DNA of 57,298 nt from Acidobacteriota bacterium (GCA_016192845.1 JACPTI010000025.1:1-57298); one strand, 5' to 3'; counted from the stretch's first letter, positions 17,533 to 26,944 are shown. Notes: a model not told the origin generated them from the letters alone. Numbers and translations: made by a program.

Positions 17533-19104
17533 ATGTTGTTGACGCTCTCCTGGGTGCTTCCCCTCGCCGGCGCGCTCCTGCTGCTGCTCGTCGGCAACGC
17601 CGACGGCCGCCGCGACGGCGTGATCCGCTGGGCCGCGCTGCTCGTCTCGATCGCGACCTTCGCGGTGACGCTGGCGATCTGGGCGGCGTTCGACGGCGGC
17701 GTGCCGGCGTTCCAGTTCGTCGAGCGGTACCCGTGGATTCCGGCGTTCGGCATCGACTACTACGTCGGCATCGACGGCGTGAGCCTGCTGCTGGTGGTGC
17801 TCACGGCGTTCCTGACGCCGATCGCGCTCCTCTCCTCGTGGGGATCGATCGAGCGCAAGGTGAAGGAGTTCTCGATCTTCATGCTGGCGCTCGAGGCGGC
17901 GATGATCGGCGTGTTCATCTCGCTCGACCTGTTCCTGTTCTACGTGTTCTGGGACGCGATGCTCGTCCCGATGTACTTCCTGATCGGCATCTGGGGCTAC
18001 GACCAGCGGATCTACGCCGCCATCAAGTTCATGCTCTACACGATGGCGGGGAGCGTCCTGATGCTCGTCGCGATCCTCGGCCTGGCGTACCTCCACAACG
18101 CGGCGACCGGCTCCTACAGCTTCGATCTGCTCCGGCTCTACACGCTCGACATCGATCCGTCCACGCAGATGTGGTTCTTCCTCGCCTTCACCGTGGCGTT
18201 TGCGATCAAGGTGCCGCTCTTCCCGTTCCACACGTGGCTCCCGGACGCGCACGTCGAGGCGCCGACCGCGGGCTCGGTCATCCTGGCCGGCGTGCTGCTG
18301 AAGATGGGGACCTACGGGCTGCTGCGGTTCTCGTTCCCGCTGTTTCCCGACGCGGCGGCGTCTTTCGCGCCGATGCTGGCCGTGCTCGCGGTCGTCGGCA
18401 TCATCTACGGCGCGCTCGTCGCGATGGTGCAGCCCGACATGAAGAAGCTGGTGGCGTACTCCTCTGTAAGCCATCTTGGTTTCGTCGTGCTCGGCATCTG
18501 CGCCATGAACACGCAGGGCGTGGAGGGTGCGATCTACCAGATGCTGGCGCACGGTGTCAGCACGGGCGGGCTCTTCCTGCTCGTCGGCATGCTGTCGGAC
18601 CGGCGCCATACCCGCCTCATCAGCGAGTTCGGGGGCCTGAAAGAGGTGGTGCCGCGGCTGACGGCGGTCTTCATGATCATCACGCTCGCCTCGATTGGCC
18701 TTCCGGGGCTGAACGGCTTCATCGGCGAGCTCCTCATCATGCTCGGCGCGTTCCGGTGGGATCCACGCTTCGTGGTGTTTGCAGGCCTCGGCGTGATTCT
18801 CTCGGCGGTCTACATGCTCTGGATGGTCCAGCGGGTCTACTTCGGCTCCGTCACGCACGAAGAGAACATGAAGCTGCCGGATCTGGTGCCGCGGGAGTGG
18901 GCGGCGGCGGTGCCGCTCTGTGCGATGGCGGTGGTGATGGGCGTCTTTCCGACGCTCTTCCTGCGGCCGATGGAATCGTCTGTCGAGGCGCTCGTCGAGC
19001 GCGTCCAGGCGCGGCAGAACTTGCGCGTGAACAGATCGTTCGAATCGTTCGGACCGTTCGGAACGTTCGAACGGGCCGAACGGGCCGAACGACCCGAACG
19101 ATGA
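17533..19104 (+). CDS. nuoM: NADH-quinone oxidoreductase subunit M
   Basis: A 523-residue antiporter-like subunit (ND4) with about 14 transmembrane helices. Motifs are 'LEAAMIGVFISLDLFLFYVF' (essential Glu), 'AFAIKVPLFPFHTWLPDAHV' (key Lys) and 'KKLVAYSSVSHLGFVVLG'. ATG at 17533 follows the word array. The last 23 residues or so ('FESFGPFGTFERAERAERPE') are translated from a CGAACG word array, so the native C-terminus was probably near residue 500. The stop overlaps nuoN (ATGA). Confidence 0.95.
   Translation: MLLTLSWVLPLAGALLLLLVGNADGRRDGVIRWAALLVSIATFAVTLAIWAAFDGGVPAFQFVERYPWIPAFGIDYYVGIDGVSLLLVVLTAFLTPIALLSSWGSIERKVKEFSIFMLALEAAMIGVFISLDLFLFYVFWDAMLVPMYFLIGIWGYDQRIYAAIKFMLYTMAGSVLMLVAILGLAYLHNAATGSYSFDLLRLYTLDIDPSTQMWFFLAFTVAFAIKVPLFPFHTWLPDAHVEAPTAGSVILAGVLLKMGTYGLLRFSFPLFPDAAASFAPMLAVLAVVGIIYGALVAMVQPDMKKLVAYSSVSHLGFVVLGICAMNTQGVEGAIYQMLAHGVSTGGLFLLVGMLSDRRHTRLISEFGGLKEVVPRLTAVFMIITLASIGLPGLNGFIGELLIMLGAFRWDPRFVVFAGLGVILSAVYMLWMVQRVYFGSVTHEENMKLPDLVPREWAAAVPLCAMAVVMGVFPTLFLRPMESSVEALVERVQARQNLRVNRSFESFGPFGTFERAERAERPER
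19033..19100 (+). repeat. Inverted word array in the 3' end of nuoM
   Basis: Left words 'TCGTTCGAATCGTTCGG' and right words 'CCGAACGGGCCGAACG' and 'ACCCGAACG' are complementary and meet around 'AACGTTCGAACGG'. They are translated as the C-terminal tail of NuoM and stop exactly at the ATGA overlap with nuoN. Confidence 0.9.
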
Positions 19105-20540
19105 CAGAGAGCTTCACCGCGATCGTCCCGATGCTGTGCGTGACCGTCGCGGCGCTCGCCGTCATGGGCGCCGAGGCGTTTCGGGCGCGCGGCGAGGACC
19201 TGCCCCTCGGCGGCCTCGGCATCGTCGGCCTCGTCGGCGCGGCCGCGGCGTCCGTGCTGCTGTGGAACCGGAACGCCGTGAGCTTCGGCGTCATCGTGGC
19301 CGACAACTTCGGCCTGTTCGTCACGATGGTGCTGCTCCTCGTCGGCGTGCTGACGATCATGTTCTCGTCGCCGGTCGTCGGCCGCGACGGGCTGCCGAAG
19401 GGCGACTACTACTCTCTCGTGCTCTTCGCGATTGCCGGCATGATCATGATGGCGACCGCCAACGATCTGCTGGTCGTCTTCATCGCGCTCGAGATCCTGT
19501 CCATCGCCGTGTACGTGCTGACCGGCATCCGGCGCGACGATCCGCGCGCGACGGAAGCCGCCTTCAAGTACTTCCTGCTGGGCGCCTTTTCGAGCGCCTT
19601 CTTCCTGTACGGCATCGCCTTCACCTACGGGCTGAGCGGCAGCACGCGGCTCGACCGCGTGGGCACCTATCTCGCCGCGCAGTCGCTGAGCGACAACCCG
19701 CTGATCCTGGTCGCGCTCGGCCTCCTGCTCGTCGGCTTTGCCTTCAAGATCTCGGCCGTGCCGTTTCACATGTGGACGCCCGACGCCTACGAGGGGGCGC
19801 CGGCCATCGTGACCGGCTTCATGTCGACCGGCGTCAAGGCGGCGGCGTTTGCCGCCTTCGCCCGCGTCTTCCTCTCCGCGTTCGAGCCGTTCAGCGGCGA
19901 CTGGGCGCCGATGGTCTGGCTGCTCGCCGCGGCGACGATGATCCTCGGGACGGTCGTCGGCGTTGCGCAGAGCAACCTCAAGCGCATGCTGGCGTACTCG
20001 AGCATCGCGCACGGCGGCTACCTGCTGGTGGGGCTCGTCGCGGCCAACGAGATCGGCAAGGCCGCCATTCTCTTCTACCTGCTCGCGTATGCCGTGACGA
20101 ACCTCGCGGCGTTCGGCGTGATCGCGCTCTTGGGCGCGCGCGACGCGGCCAACGACGAGCTGCGCGACTACGCCGGGCTGTGGCACACGCGCCCGGCGCT
20201 GGCGGCGCTGATGACCGTGTGCCTGCTGTCGCTCGGCGGGCTGCCGCCGACCGCCGGCTTCATCGGCAAGTGGTACGTGTTCAGTGCGGCGGTGAGCGCC
20301 GGCTACTACGGCCTGGCGATCATCGGCGTGCTGACGAGCGTCATCTCCGTCTTCTTCTACCTGCGCGTGGTCGTGATGATGTACATGGCGGATCGGCCCG
20401 CGCCGATCGCCGCGCCGGCCGAGACCTCGCGTGTGGCCATGGCGGCGCTGGCGGCGTCGATTGCCGTCATCTTCTATCTCGGCGTGCTGCCGACGCCGAT
20501 CCTCGACTTCGCCGCCGCCTCGATCGCGACGATTTTCTGA
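19101..20540 (+). CDS. nuoN: NADH-quinone oxidoreductase subunit N
   Basis: A 479-residue antiporter-like subunit (ND2) with about 14 transmembrane helices. Visible are 'VFIALEILSIAVYVLTG' (conserved Glu), 'GFAFKISAVPFHMWTPDAYE' (conserved Lys) and 'KRMLAYSSIAHGGYLLVGLV'. It is the last gene of the operon. No intrinsic terminator with a T-run is evident downstream; a 212-bp inverted-repeat element follows. Confidence 0.96.
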   Translation: MTESFTAIVPMLCVTVAALAVMGAEAFRARGEDLPLGGLGIVGLVGAAAASVLLWNRNAVSFGVIVADNFGLFVTMVLLLVGVLTIMFSSPVVGRDGLPKGDYYSLVLFAIAGMIMMATANDLLVVFIALEILSIAVYVLTGIRRDDPRATEAAFKYFLLGAFSSAFFLYGIAFTYGLSGSTRLDRVGTYLAAQSLSDNPLILVALGLLLVGFAFKISAVPFHMWTPDAYEGAPAIVTGFMSTGVKAAAFAAFARVFLSAFEPFSGDWAPMVWLLAAATMILGTVVGVAQSNLKRMLAYSSIAHGGYLLVGLVAANEIGKAAILFYLLAYAVTNLAAFGVIALLGARDAANDELRDYAGLWHTRPALAALMTVCLLSLGGLPPTAGFIGKWYVFSAAVSAGYYGLAIIGVLTSVISVFFYLRVVVMMYMADRPAPIAAPAETSRVAMAALAASIAVIFYLGVLPTPILDFAAASIATIF

Positions 20541-20567
20541 AGTCGCGGCCTTCACACCGCCACGGAC

Positions 20568-20779
20568 CACAGAGACACCGAGGCACACAGGCTGAGATTA
20601 CAGGCGGTTTGTGCCTCTCTCCGCTATGGATGGGACGACTATCGACCCGAACATGCGGTTTCACATACTGCTTTTGGTATGCAGCCGACTACCAGGCCCG
20701 AGTTCTCCTTTGTCGAAAGGCAGACTCCTGTCGCCAAGCGACGCGGTGATGCCCCAAGAATAACCTCGGTGTCTCTGTG
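20568..20779. repeat. 212-bp segment bounded by 16-bp inverted repeats
   Basis: CACAGAGACACCGAGG (20568-20583) and its exact reverse complement (20764-20779) bound about 180 bp of unrecognised, AT-richer sequence, which includes a small CATAC/GTATG hairpin and 'CCTTTGTCGAAAGG'. There is no transposase ORF. The terminal words match the inner hairpin words at 17430-17475 (GAGACACAGA type). It occupies most of the gap between nuoN and the next gene. Confidence 0.75.
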
Positions 20780-20832
20780 CCTCGGTGGTACGTGAGGAGT
20801 GAAGAGCGTCGCCTGTGTCACAATGGTCCTGC

Positions 20833-21426
20833 GTGGCCGATCCTTCTCTCGACGTCGACCGGCAGCTCGAGGCGCTCGAGGCGGAGCTGAAGCGGCTCGA
20901 GGCGGAGTACAACATGTTCTTCGCGGGCCGGCTGCCGCGGCCGCCGTGGGAGACGCGCGGGCGCGTCGCCGCGCTCGTCAAGCGCCTCGACCGGACGCAC
21001 CTGGGGAGCTACGGCGAGCGGTTCCGCTTCTCGACGCTCCAGGCGCGCTTTGCCGCGTTCATCGACCTGTGGGACCGCGGCCTCCGCGCGCGCGAAGAAG
21101 GCCGGCCGGGCCCGTTCAGCCAGCCGCGCCCGGCGCCGGAGACGGCGCCACGCCAGCAGGACCGCATTCTCTGCGTCGCGTCGGTGCGCGACCCGCTCCG
21201 CGACCTGGACAAGCTCCAGACGCTGTACGAGAGCCTCGCCGAGGCGCGCCGCGAAACCGGGCAGGACGCCGTGCCGTTTCACCGCTTCGTCGAGCTGGTC
21301 CGCCAGCAGATGGGCGCGCTGAAGCAGGCGGGGAACGAGGAGGTCGCGTTCCGCGTGGCGATGAAGGACGGCAAGGTCGCCTTCACCGCGCGCGCGCTGC
21401 GCGGGATGGTGCAGTCCGATGAGTGA
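20833..21426 (+). CDS. Conserved hypothetical protein (MXAN_5187 C-terminal-like)
   Basis: A 197-residue soluble, charged protein. It opens with a helix 'RQLEALEAELKRLEAEYNMF', then 'FAGRLPRPPWETRGRV' and 'RFRFSTLQARFAAFIDLWDR', a pattern I associate with an uncharacterised family found in myxobacteria and acidobacteria. The C-terminal 60 residues look like a separate small alpha/beta domain ('EVAFRVAMKDGKVAFTARAL'). GTG at 20833 is preferred over GTG at 20815 because homologous sequence starts there and a CACAAT box lies 8 nt upstream. No catalytic motif is seen; the function is unknown. Confidence 0.7.
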   Translation: MADPSLDVDRQLEALEAELKRLEAEYNMFFAGRLPRPPWETRGRVAALVKRLDRTHLGSYGERFRFSTLQARFAAFIDLWDRGLRAREEGRPGPFSQPRPAPETAPRQQDRILCVASVRDPLRDLDKLQTLYESLAEARRETGQDAVPFHRFVELVRQQMGALKQAGNEEVAFRVAMKDGKVAFTARALRGMVQSDE

Positions 21427-21440
21427 CGGGAGCGCAGTCG

Positions 21441-21515
21441 GTGGGTGGGGATCCCCACCGCGGTGCCCCGGGGTCCCCGCGGCGCCCTGCGCCGTGGGGT
21501 GGGGGTGCGGTGGGG
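21441..21515. repeat. GGGGACCCC-type palindrome cluster
   Basis: The short convergent gap between the hypothetical gene and csp is filled with 'GGTGGGGATCCCCACC', 'CCCCGGGGTCCCCGCGG' and 'CCGTGGGGTGGGGGTGCGG' words. The vocabulary is that of 28356-28440, 38628-38727 and 43996-44034. Confidence 0.75.
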
Positions 21516-21536
21516 TACACAGCCGTCGGCGCCGAC

Positions 21537-21740
21537 CTACACCTTGGTGACGTTCCCCGCCTGCGGACCCTTGGGGCCGTCGACAATCTCGAACTCGACC
21601 GGTTGCCCTTCCTCGAGCGACCGGAACCCGTTGCCAGTGATGGCGGAATAGTGCACGAAGACGTCGCTGCCGCCCTCGCGCTCAATAAACCCGTAACCCT
21701 TGGCGTTGTTGAACCACTTGACCTTGCCGGTGATACGCAT
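21537..21740 (-). CDS. Cold-shock protein, CspA family
   Basis: A 67-residue single cold-shock domain that binds single-stranded nucleic acid and acts as an RNA chaperone. RNP1 'KGYGFIER' and RNP2 'DVFVHYSAI' are intact, in the context '[20 protein letters not shown]'. ATG at 21740 is chosen: the frame is open upstream, but only this start gives the standard length. A purine-rich GGGAAGAAG precedes it. The leader contains a terminator-like hairpin (21784-21812). Confidence 0.95.
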   Translation of the reverse strand: MRITGKVKWFNNAKGYGFIEREGGSDVFVHYSAITGNGFRSLEEGQPVEFEIVDGPKGPQAGNVTKV

Positions 21741-21783
21741 CGTTCTTCTTCCCTGCTTGCTCCGGAACCCTGTTCCGAGACAC

Positions 21784-21812
21784 AAAAAAAGACCGCGAGT
21801 GCTGGCGCGGCC
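21784..21812 (-). terminator. Terminator-like hairpin in the csp leader
   Basis: Read on the minus strand, GGCCGCG and CGCGGTC form a 7-bp stem (one G-U pair) with an 8-nt loop, followed at once by seven T. It stands about 45 nt before the csp start codon and faces the gene. No minus-strand gene lies upstream that would need a terminator, so an attenuator in the csp 5' leader is a reasonable idea. Confidence 0.6.
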
Positions 21813-21927
21813 TCGACTGCAACGTTGACCCGTCGACACAGCTCAGGGTCGCCCCAAGCTCGCCGAGGGGCACGTCCCGTAACGCAGGCGCTATCCTAAG
21901 CGCCTGCCCCATGGGTGTCAAGCGCAC

Positions 21928-23511
21928 ATGCCGAGAGCCTTGCTGAGCGTCTCCGACAAGTCCGGGCTGGCCGACTTCGCCCGCGGCCTGGCCGCCCGCG
22001 GCTTCGACCTCGTCTCGACCGGCGGCACCGCCCGCGCGCTGCAGCAGGCGGGCCTGTCCGTCATCACGATCTCCGACGTGACCGGGTTTCCCGAGATGAT
22101 GGACGGGCGTGTCAAGACGCTGCACCCCCTCGTGCACGGGGGCATCCTCGCGCGCCGCCGCCGGGCCGACGATCTCGCCGCGGCCGCGGCGCACGGGATC
22201 ACGCTCATCGACCTCGTTGCCGTCAACCTGTATCCGTTCGCGAAGGCGGCGGCAAATCCCGACACGCCCTTCGACGCGCTCGTCGAGGAGATCGACATCG
22301 GCGGTCCCAGCCTCGTGCGCGCCGCCGCCAAGAACTTCGAGGACGTGACCGTCGTCGTTTCGCCCGCCGACTACCCGGCGGTGCTCGATGAGCTCGATCG
22401 GCGGGAGGGACCGAGCCGCGAGTTCCGGTTCGAGCTGGCAAGGAAGGCGTTCGCGCATACCGGCCGGTACGACACCGCGATTGCCGCCACGCTGGCGACG
22501 GTCGCCGCCGGCCCCGACGGGTTCACGCGCGGCGGCCCGACGCTGCTGCCGCCGGCGCTGCCGGTCGATCTCCGGAAGGTACGCGACCTCCGGTACGGCG
22601 AGAACCCGCACCAGCAGGCGGCGCTCTATGAGGGGTTCGGCGGCCAACCGGGCTTCCGCCTGCTGCAGGGCAAGGAGCTGTCGTACACGAACCTGCTCGA
22701 CCTCGACGCTGCCGCGCGGATTGCGACGGAGTTCACCGAGCCGGCGGCGGTTGTGATCAAGCACACGAATCCGTGCGGCGCCGCTACGGGCCGCACCGCC
22801 GCCGAGGCTTACGTCCGCGCCCGCGACGCCGATGCGCCGGCGGCGTTCGGCGGCATCGTCGGGCTGAACCGGCCGATCGACGTGGAGACCGCGCGGGCGA
22901 TCGTGCCGACGTTCATCGAAGCGGTCATCGCTCCTGCCGTCCATGAAGAGGCGCGCCCCGTGCTCGCCACCAAGACGAACATGCGCGTTGTCGTGCCCGG
23001 CGGCGCGACAGCAGAGGCGGCCGGCGAAATCGAGCTGCGATCGATCGTCGGTGGCGTGCTCGTGCAGGCGCGCGACATAGTGCGCGAGGCGCGCGGCGCC
23101 TGGCCCGGGGCGGACGGGCTCAAGGTGGTGACCAAGCGGCAGCCGACCGCGGAGGAGTGGCAGGCGCTCCGCTTTGCGTGGCGGATCTGCGCGCACGTGA
23201 AGTCGAACGCGGTGATCTTCACGTCCGCGGACCGGACGCTCGCGATCGGCGCGGGGCAGATGAGCCGCGTTGACGCCGTGAAGGTCGCCCGCTTGAAGGC
23301 GGATGCCTCCGGCGGCCAGGCGCTCGAGGGATCAGTGGCCGCCTCCGATGCCTTCTTCCCCTTCCGCGACGGCCTCGATGCGGTGGCGGCCGCCGGCGCC
23401 ACCGCGGTGGTGCAGCCGGGCGGCTCGGTCCGCGATCAGGAAGTCATCGCGGCGGCCGACGAGCACGGGCTCGCGATGGTGTTCACGGGGCGCCGGCACT
23501 TCCGCCACTGA
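21928..23511 (+). CDS. purH: Bifunctional AICAR transformylase / IMP cyclohydrolase
   Basis: A 527-residue enzyme for the last two steps of IMP synthesis. The N-terminal MGS-like cyclohydrolase domain shows '[18 protein letters not shown]', '[11 protein letters not shown]' and '[20 protein letters not shown]'. The C-terminal transformylase domain has '[15 protein letters not shown]', the catalytic '[10 protein letters not shown]' and '[13 protein letters not shown]'. It ends with 'TGRRHFRH', the usual PurH ending. Transcribed divergently from csp. ATG at 21928. Confidence 0.97.
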   Translation: MPRALLSVSDKSGLADFARGLAARGFDLVSTGGTARALQQAGLSVITISDVTGFPEMMDGRVKTLHPLVHGGILARRRRADDLAAAAAHGITLIDLVAVNLYPFAKAAANPDTPFDALVEEIDIGGPSLVRAAAKNFEDVTVVVSPADYPAVLDELDRREGPSREFRFELARKAFAHTGRYDTAIAATLATVAAGPDGFTRGGPTLLPPALPVDLRKVRDLRYGENPHQQAALYEGFGGQPGFRLLQGKELSYTNLLDLDAAARIATEFTEPAAVVIKHTNPCGAATGRTAAEAYVRARDADAPAAFGGIVGLNRPIDVETARAIVPTFIEAVIAPAVHEEARPVLATKTNMRVVVPGGATAEAAGEIELRSIVGGVLVQARDIVREARGAWPGADGLKVVTKRQPTAEEWQALRFAWRICAHVKSNAVIFTSADRTLAIGAGQMSRVDAVKVARLKADASGGQALEGSVAASDAFFPFRDGLDAVAAAGATAVVQPGGSVRDQEVIAAADEHGLAMVFTGRRHFRH

Positions 23512-23517
23512 GAACGC

Positions 23518-23553
23518 TGCCGGCTACCGGCTACCGGCTACAGGCTACCGGCT
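23518..23553 (+). repeat. GCTACCG word array
   Basis: Direct 'GCCGGCTACCGGCTACC' words begin 7 bp after the purH stop and end 12 bp before the next ATG. Same family as 349-383, 5041-5114 and 28046-28131. Confidence 0.88.
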
Positions 23554-23565
23554 TTGGGAGGTCGT

Positions 23566-24792
23566 ATGCGCTGGTCTGTCCTGATGCGTGCGCTCGGCGG
23601 GGTGGTGCTGTGTGGAACGGTCCCTGCGGCTCAGCAGCCGAGCCAGCCCGCGGACGATCCGGTGAAGACGCTCGTGGCGCAGCTCGACCTGGACCGGTAC
23701 AAGGCCACCATCAGGGGCCTGACGCAATTTGGCGATCGGCTCGAAGGCACCGATCGGAACCGCGCGGCGGTCGACTGGATCGAGGCGCAGCTCACGAGCT
23801 ACGGCTGCCCGGCCGAACGCCATCGCTACGTCCGCCAGCCGCCGCCCGCACAGCCGGCCCCAACCGGCGCCGCACCCCCGAGCGGGGTGATTGCGAGCGG
23901 GGACGTCCGGATGGGGCAGGGCGGGTCGCGTCTGCGGGGCGTCACCAGGCCCACCACGCCGGCCACGGACCCGGACGTGCAGCCCGACGCGGCGCTGCGG
24001 GCGCTGAACGCGCAGCCGAGCGTCCCCGGCGGGCGCGAACAGGTGTATTGCACCAAGGTCGGCGCGACGCACCCCGACGAGATGTACATCGTCGGCGCCC
24101 ACATGGACGGCCGGGGCTTCGGCGAGGGCGCCGACGACAACGCCTCCGGGACGGCGCTCGTGATGGAGTTGGCGCGGATCTTCAGCAGTTCGGACGTGCA
24201 GACGGAGCGCTCGATCCGGTTTGCGCTCTGGAACAGCGAGGAGGACGGGCTCGTCGGCGCCCGCGCCTACGTGGCCGACCGCGCGGCGCTCCAGGGTCAG
24301 GAGATTCCATCCGGGTCGGGCCGGTATCCGGAGCCGCGCTGGCTCGCGATGATCCAGCACGACATGCTGCTCTTCGACCACGGGATGCCGCGCGCGGACG
24401 GCTCCGTCGGGCCGGAGCAGCGTCCGGAGGCCGACGTCAACGTCGAGTTCCAGTCGACCTCGAACTTCGCCGATCAGGCGATGAAGCTCGCCTTCTTCTT
24501 CCGCGACGCGAACGCGAAGTACGCCACCGATTATCCGGCGGCCGTCGGGCCCCACATGACGAATACCGACTCGACGCCGTTCATGAACCTGACGCCCGCC
24601 GTCAGCCTGCGCGAGCACGAGCGCGGGATGCACATCGGCGCCGGCTGGAACCCGCACTGGCACCGGCCGACCGATCTGTTCAGGACGTACTCCGACGCCG
24701 ACTTCCGCCTCGGGTTGAACGCGGCGCAGACGACGCTCGGCGCGATTGCGCAACTGGCGGGTGCAACCGTTCGGCCGTCAGGTGGTCGCTGA
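23566..24792 (+). CDS. Secreted M28 family zinc peptidase
   Basis: A 408-residue exported protein: a signal peptide ('LMRALGGVVLCGTVPAAQQ') is followed by an M28 domain, which includes zinc aminopeptidases. Metal-binding motifs are visible as 'IVGAHMDGRGFGEGADDNAS' (His and bridging Asp), 'ALWNSEEDGLVGARAY' (catalytic Glu pair) and 'TNTDSTPF' (Asp), with a final His in the 'HWHRPTDLF' region. ATG at 23566 is chosen because GGGAGG lies 5 nt upstream. It overlaps the convergent hldA gene by 15 bp. Confidence 0.87.
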   Translation: MRWSVLMRALGGVVLCGTVPAAQQPSQPADDPVKTLVAQLDLDRYKATIRGLTQFGDRLEGTDRNRAAVDWIEAQLTSYGCPAERHRYVRQPPPAQPAPTGAAPPSGVIASGDVRMGQGGSRLRGVTRPTTPATDPDVQPDAALRALNAQPSVPGGREQVYCTKVGATHPDEMYIVGAHMDGRGFGEGADDNASGTALVMELARIFSSSDVQTERSIRFALWNSEEDGLVGARAYVADRAALQGQEIPSGSGRYPEPRWLAMIQHDMLLFDHGMPRADGSVGPEQRPEADVNVEFQSTSNFADQAMKLAFFFRDANAKYATDYPAAVGPHMTNTDSTPFMNLTPAVSLREHERGMHIGAGWNPHWHRPTDLFRTYSDADFRLGLNAAQTTLGAIAQLAGATVRPSGGR

Positions 24793-25776
24793 GATTTCGA
24801 CGGCGCGGAGCAGTTCGGCCGGCGTGATGACGGCGGGGCCGAACTTCGCCACCGAGACCCCGGCGGCTTCGTTCGCCAGCCGCGCGGCCTCGACGAGCGT
24901 GGCGCCGGCGGCCAGGGCGAGCGCCAGCGTCGCGACGACCGTGTCGCCGGCGCCGGTGACGTCAGCGACCTCCCGCGCCGACGCGGGGAGCGCGTCCTCG
25001 ATGCCGTCGCCGAGCAGCCACATCCCCTGATCCCCGCGCGTCATCAGGACGGCGCCGCATTTGGCGCGTTCGCGGATGACGCGGGCCGCCAGGCGGGCAT
25101 CGTCGTCGCTCCGCACCCGCATGTTGGCGGCGATTTCCGCCTCGTGGTGGTTGGGCGTGATCACCGCGGCGCCGGCGTAGTAGTCGATGTGTGGGATCTT
25201 CGGATCGACCAGCACCGGAACGGCCCGCGCGCGGCCCGCCGCGACGGCGGCGTGCATCACGCGTGCCGTGACGCTCCCCTTGAGGTAGTCGGAGATCACA
25301 ATGGCTGCAGCGTGGTCGGCCTGCTGCTCGACGGCCGTGACGACCTTCTGCTCGATTTCGCCCGCAATTTCCGCGTCCAGCTCGTAATCGACGCGCGCGA
25401 CCTGCTGATTCCGCTCGGTGACGATCCGCACCTTCGTCGTGGTCGGGCGCGCGGCGTCGCTGACGAAGGCCGGCGAGATTCCCGCGTGGCGGCATGCCTC
25501 CGCGAGCGTGGCGGCCGCCTCGTCCCGGCCGGTCACCCCCACGAGCGTCGCGCGCCCGCCGAGCGCGGTGGCGTTGTGGGCGACGTTGGCGGCTCCGCCG
25601 ATGCGGTGCGTCTCGTGGTCGAACATCACGACCGGGACGGGCGCCTCGGGCGAGATGCGCGTGACGCGGCCGGCGATGAACTTGTCGAGCATGGCGTCGC
25701 CGACGACGAGGATGTGCGTCCGCGCCATACCGGCGACGATCGTCCGCGCTCGTTCAGCCGCGATCGGAGGCAGCAT
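24778..25776 (-). CDS. hldA: D-glycero-beta-D-manno-heptose-7-phosphate kinase
   Basis: A 332-residue PfkB-family sugar kinase matching the kinase half of HldE (RfaE), which makes the bisphosphate precursor of ADP-heptose for LPS. Motifs are 'VVGDAMLDKFIAGRVTRISP', 'GGAANVAHNATALGG', and the PfkB signature with the catalytic Asp 'TGAGDTVVATLALALAAG'. The cytidylyltransferase half is missing, so a separate rfaE2-type gene is expected elsewhere. The start at 25776 overlaps the upstream O-antigen ligase by 23 bp; ATG at 25728 ('MARTHILVVGD') is an equally plausible start. Confidence 0.9.
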   Translation of the reverse strand: MLPPIAAERARTIVAGMARTHILVVGDAMLDKFIAGRVTRISPEAPVPVVMFDHETHRIGGAANVAHNATALGGRATLVGVTGRDEAAATLAEACRHAGISPAFVSDAARPTTTKVRIVTERNQQVARVDYELDAEIAGEIEQKVVTAVEQQADHAAAIVISDYLKGSVTARVMHAAVAAGRARAVPVLVDPKIPHIDYYAGAAVITPNHHEAEIAANMRVRSDDDARLAARVIRERAKCGAVLMTRGDQGMWLLGDGIEDALPASAREVADVTGAGDTVVATLALALAAGATLVEAARLANEAAGVSVAKFGPAVITPAELLRAVEISATT

Positions 25777-26944
25777 GGCCGGGACGCGTCGCGGCGAACG
25801 GCAGCGCGATCAGCACGAGGAACAGCATCAGGAACTCGGAGTCGCCGAAGTTGTACTCGAAGAGCCCGGCGGCCAGCATCGCCGCCATCGAGGCGAGCGC
25901 GGTGGCCGCCAGTACCGGCTGGCGGCGCGCGCGAAAGAGGCGGAAGAGCGCGAGCACGGTCGCCCCGACGAACCAGATCCAGACGGCCAGCGCCGGCAGG
26001 CCCCGCTCTGCGGCGATCTGCAGCGGGACGTTGTGGAGGTGCGGATTCGTCTCGTTCACCGCGTAATCGGGGCGGTACTGCTCGTACACGACCGGCACCA
26101 TATTCGGTCCGACACCCGTCAGCGGATGGTCCCTCACCATCAGTGCACCGACCTCGATCATCGCGAAGCGGTCCTGGTTGGCGGGATCCTGCGCGTTGAA
26201 TGTGGAGGTCAGCCGGCTGATCAGCCCTTCGGGCGCCAGCATGAAGAGGAGCGCGAGCACGACCGGAAGCAGCCCGGTCAGGCGGAAGTCCCTGAGGACC
26301 AGCAGCAGGCCGACGGCGACGCAGGCGCCGATCCAGGCGTTGCGCGTGAAGGTGAGCGCCAGCGCGACGATGAGCGCGGGCATGACGAGCGCCGGCCACA
26401 CGCGGTCGCGCGCGCCGAACACCAGGCGCGCGGCGGCGGCGCCGATGACGAGCATCAGCACCCCCGAGTACGTCATGTAGTGCGTGAGCGCCCCCTGCGG
26501 CCGCTGGCCGAGATTGTCGTAGTGCAGCACGCCGTACTGCACGATGCCGAAGACGGCGCTGGCGGCGCCCACCGAGATGATGACGTCGATCACGGTCGAC
26601 GCCCGCGGCCCGCGCGCGATGTCGTAGACGGCCGGCACGATCGTAAGGAGCACCAGCTGCTTGCTGTCGAGGAGGCTCGCCGCCGGATCGACGGAAAACG
26701 CCGACGAGACGAGCGTGAGCGCGCCGTAGGCGACGAGCGGCGTGAAGAACGCCGGCGCCGGCGGCCGCGTCCGTTCCAGGATGCGCAGGAGCACCCACGA
26801 GACGAGCATCGCCGCCAGCAGGATGTGCGCGAGCGCGATCGAGACCTGCAGCGCCGCGACGAATCCGAACAGCAGGAGCGTCGTGACGCGGTCGAGCCTC
26901 GGCACCATTCGCATCCGATCAACAGCCACTGTCGCCACGTTCAT
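25754..26944 (-). CDS. O-antigen ligase family membrane protein
   Basis: A 396-residue polytopic membrane protein with roughly ten to twelve helices, of the Wzy/WaaL family that joins O-antigen or similar glycans to lipid A-core. The large periplasmic loop has 'DHPLTGVGPNMVPVVYEQYR' and 'NPHLHNVPLQIAAERG', the usual His-containing ligase/polymerase motif. The start at 26944 overlaps the end of the heptosyltransferase gene (ATGA), and its end overlaps hldA, giving a coupled LPS operon. A Wzy polymerase role cannot be excluded. Confidence 0.85.
   Translation of the reverse strand: MNVATVAVDRMRMVPRLDRVTTLLLFGFVAALQVSIALAHILLAAMLVSWVLLRILERTRPPAPAFFTPLVAYGALTLVSSAFSVDPAASLLDSKQLVLLTIVPAVYDIARGPRASTVIDVIISVGAASAVFGIVQYGVLHYDNLGQRPQGALTHYMTYSGVLMLVIGAAAARLVFGARDRVWPALVMPALIVALALTFTRNAWIGACVAVGLLLVLRDFRLTGLLPVVLALLFMLAPEGLISRLTSTFNAQDPANQDRFAMIEVGALMVRDHPLTGVGPNMVPVVYEQYRPDYAVNETNPHLHNVPLQIAAERGLPALAVWIWFVGATVLALFRLFRARRQPVLAATALASMAAMLAAGLFEYNFGDSEFLMLFLVLIALPFAATRPGHAASDRG

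Noticed and set aside
20639..20821. A 60-codon minus-strand ORF between nuoN and the hypothetical gene
   Set aside because: It overlaps the inverted-repeat segment, has no ribosome binding site, and shows no recognisable domain.
21741..21927. A purine riboswitch or PurR site upstream of purH
   Set aside because: I looked for a conserved purine aptamer core and palindromic operator in the csp-purH gap and saw neither; only the csp-side hairpin stands out.
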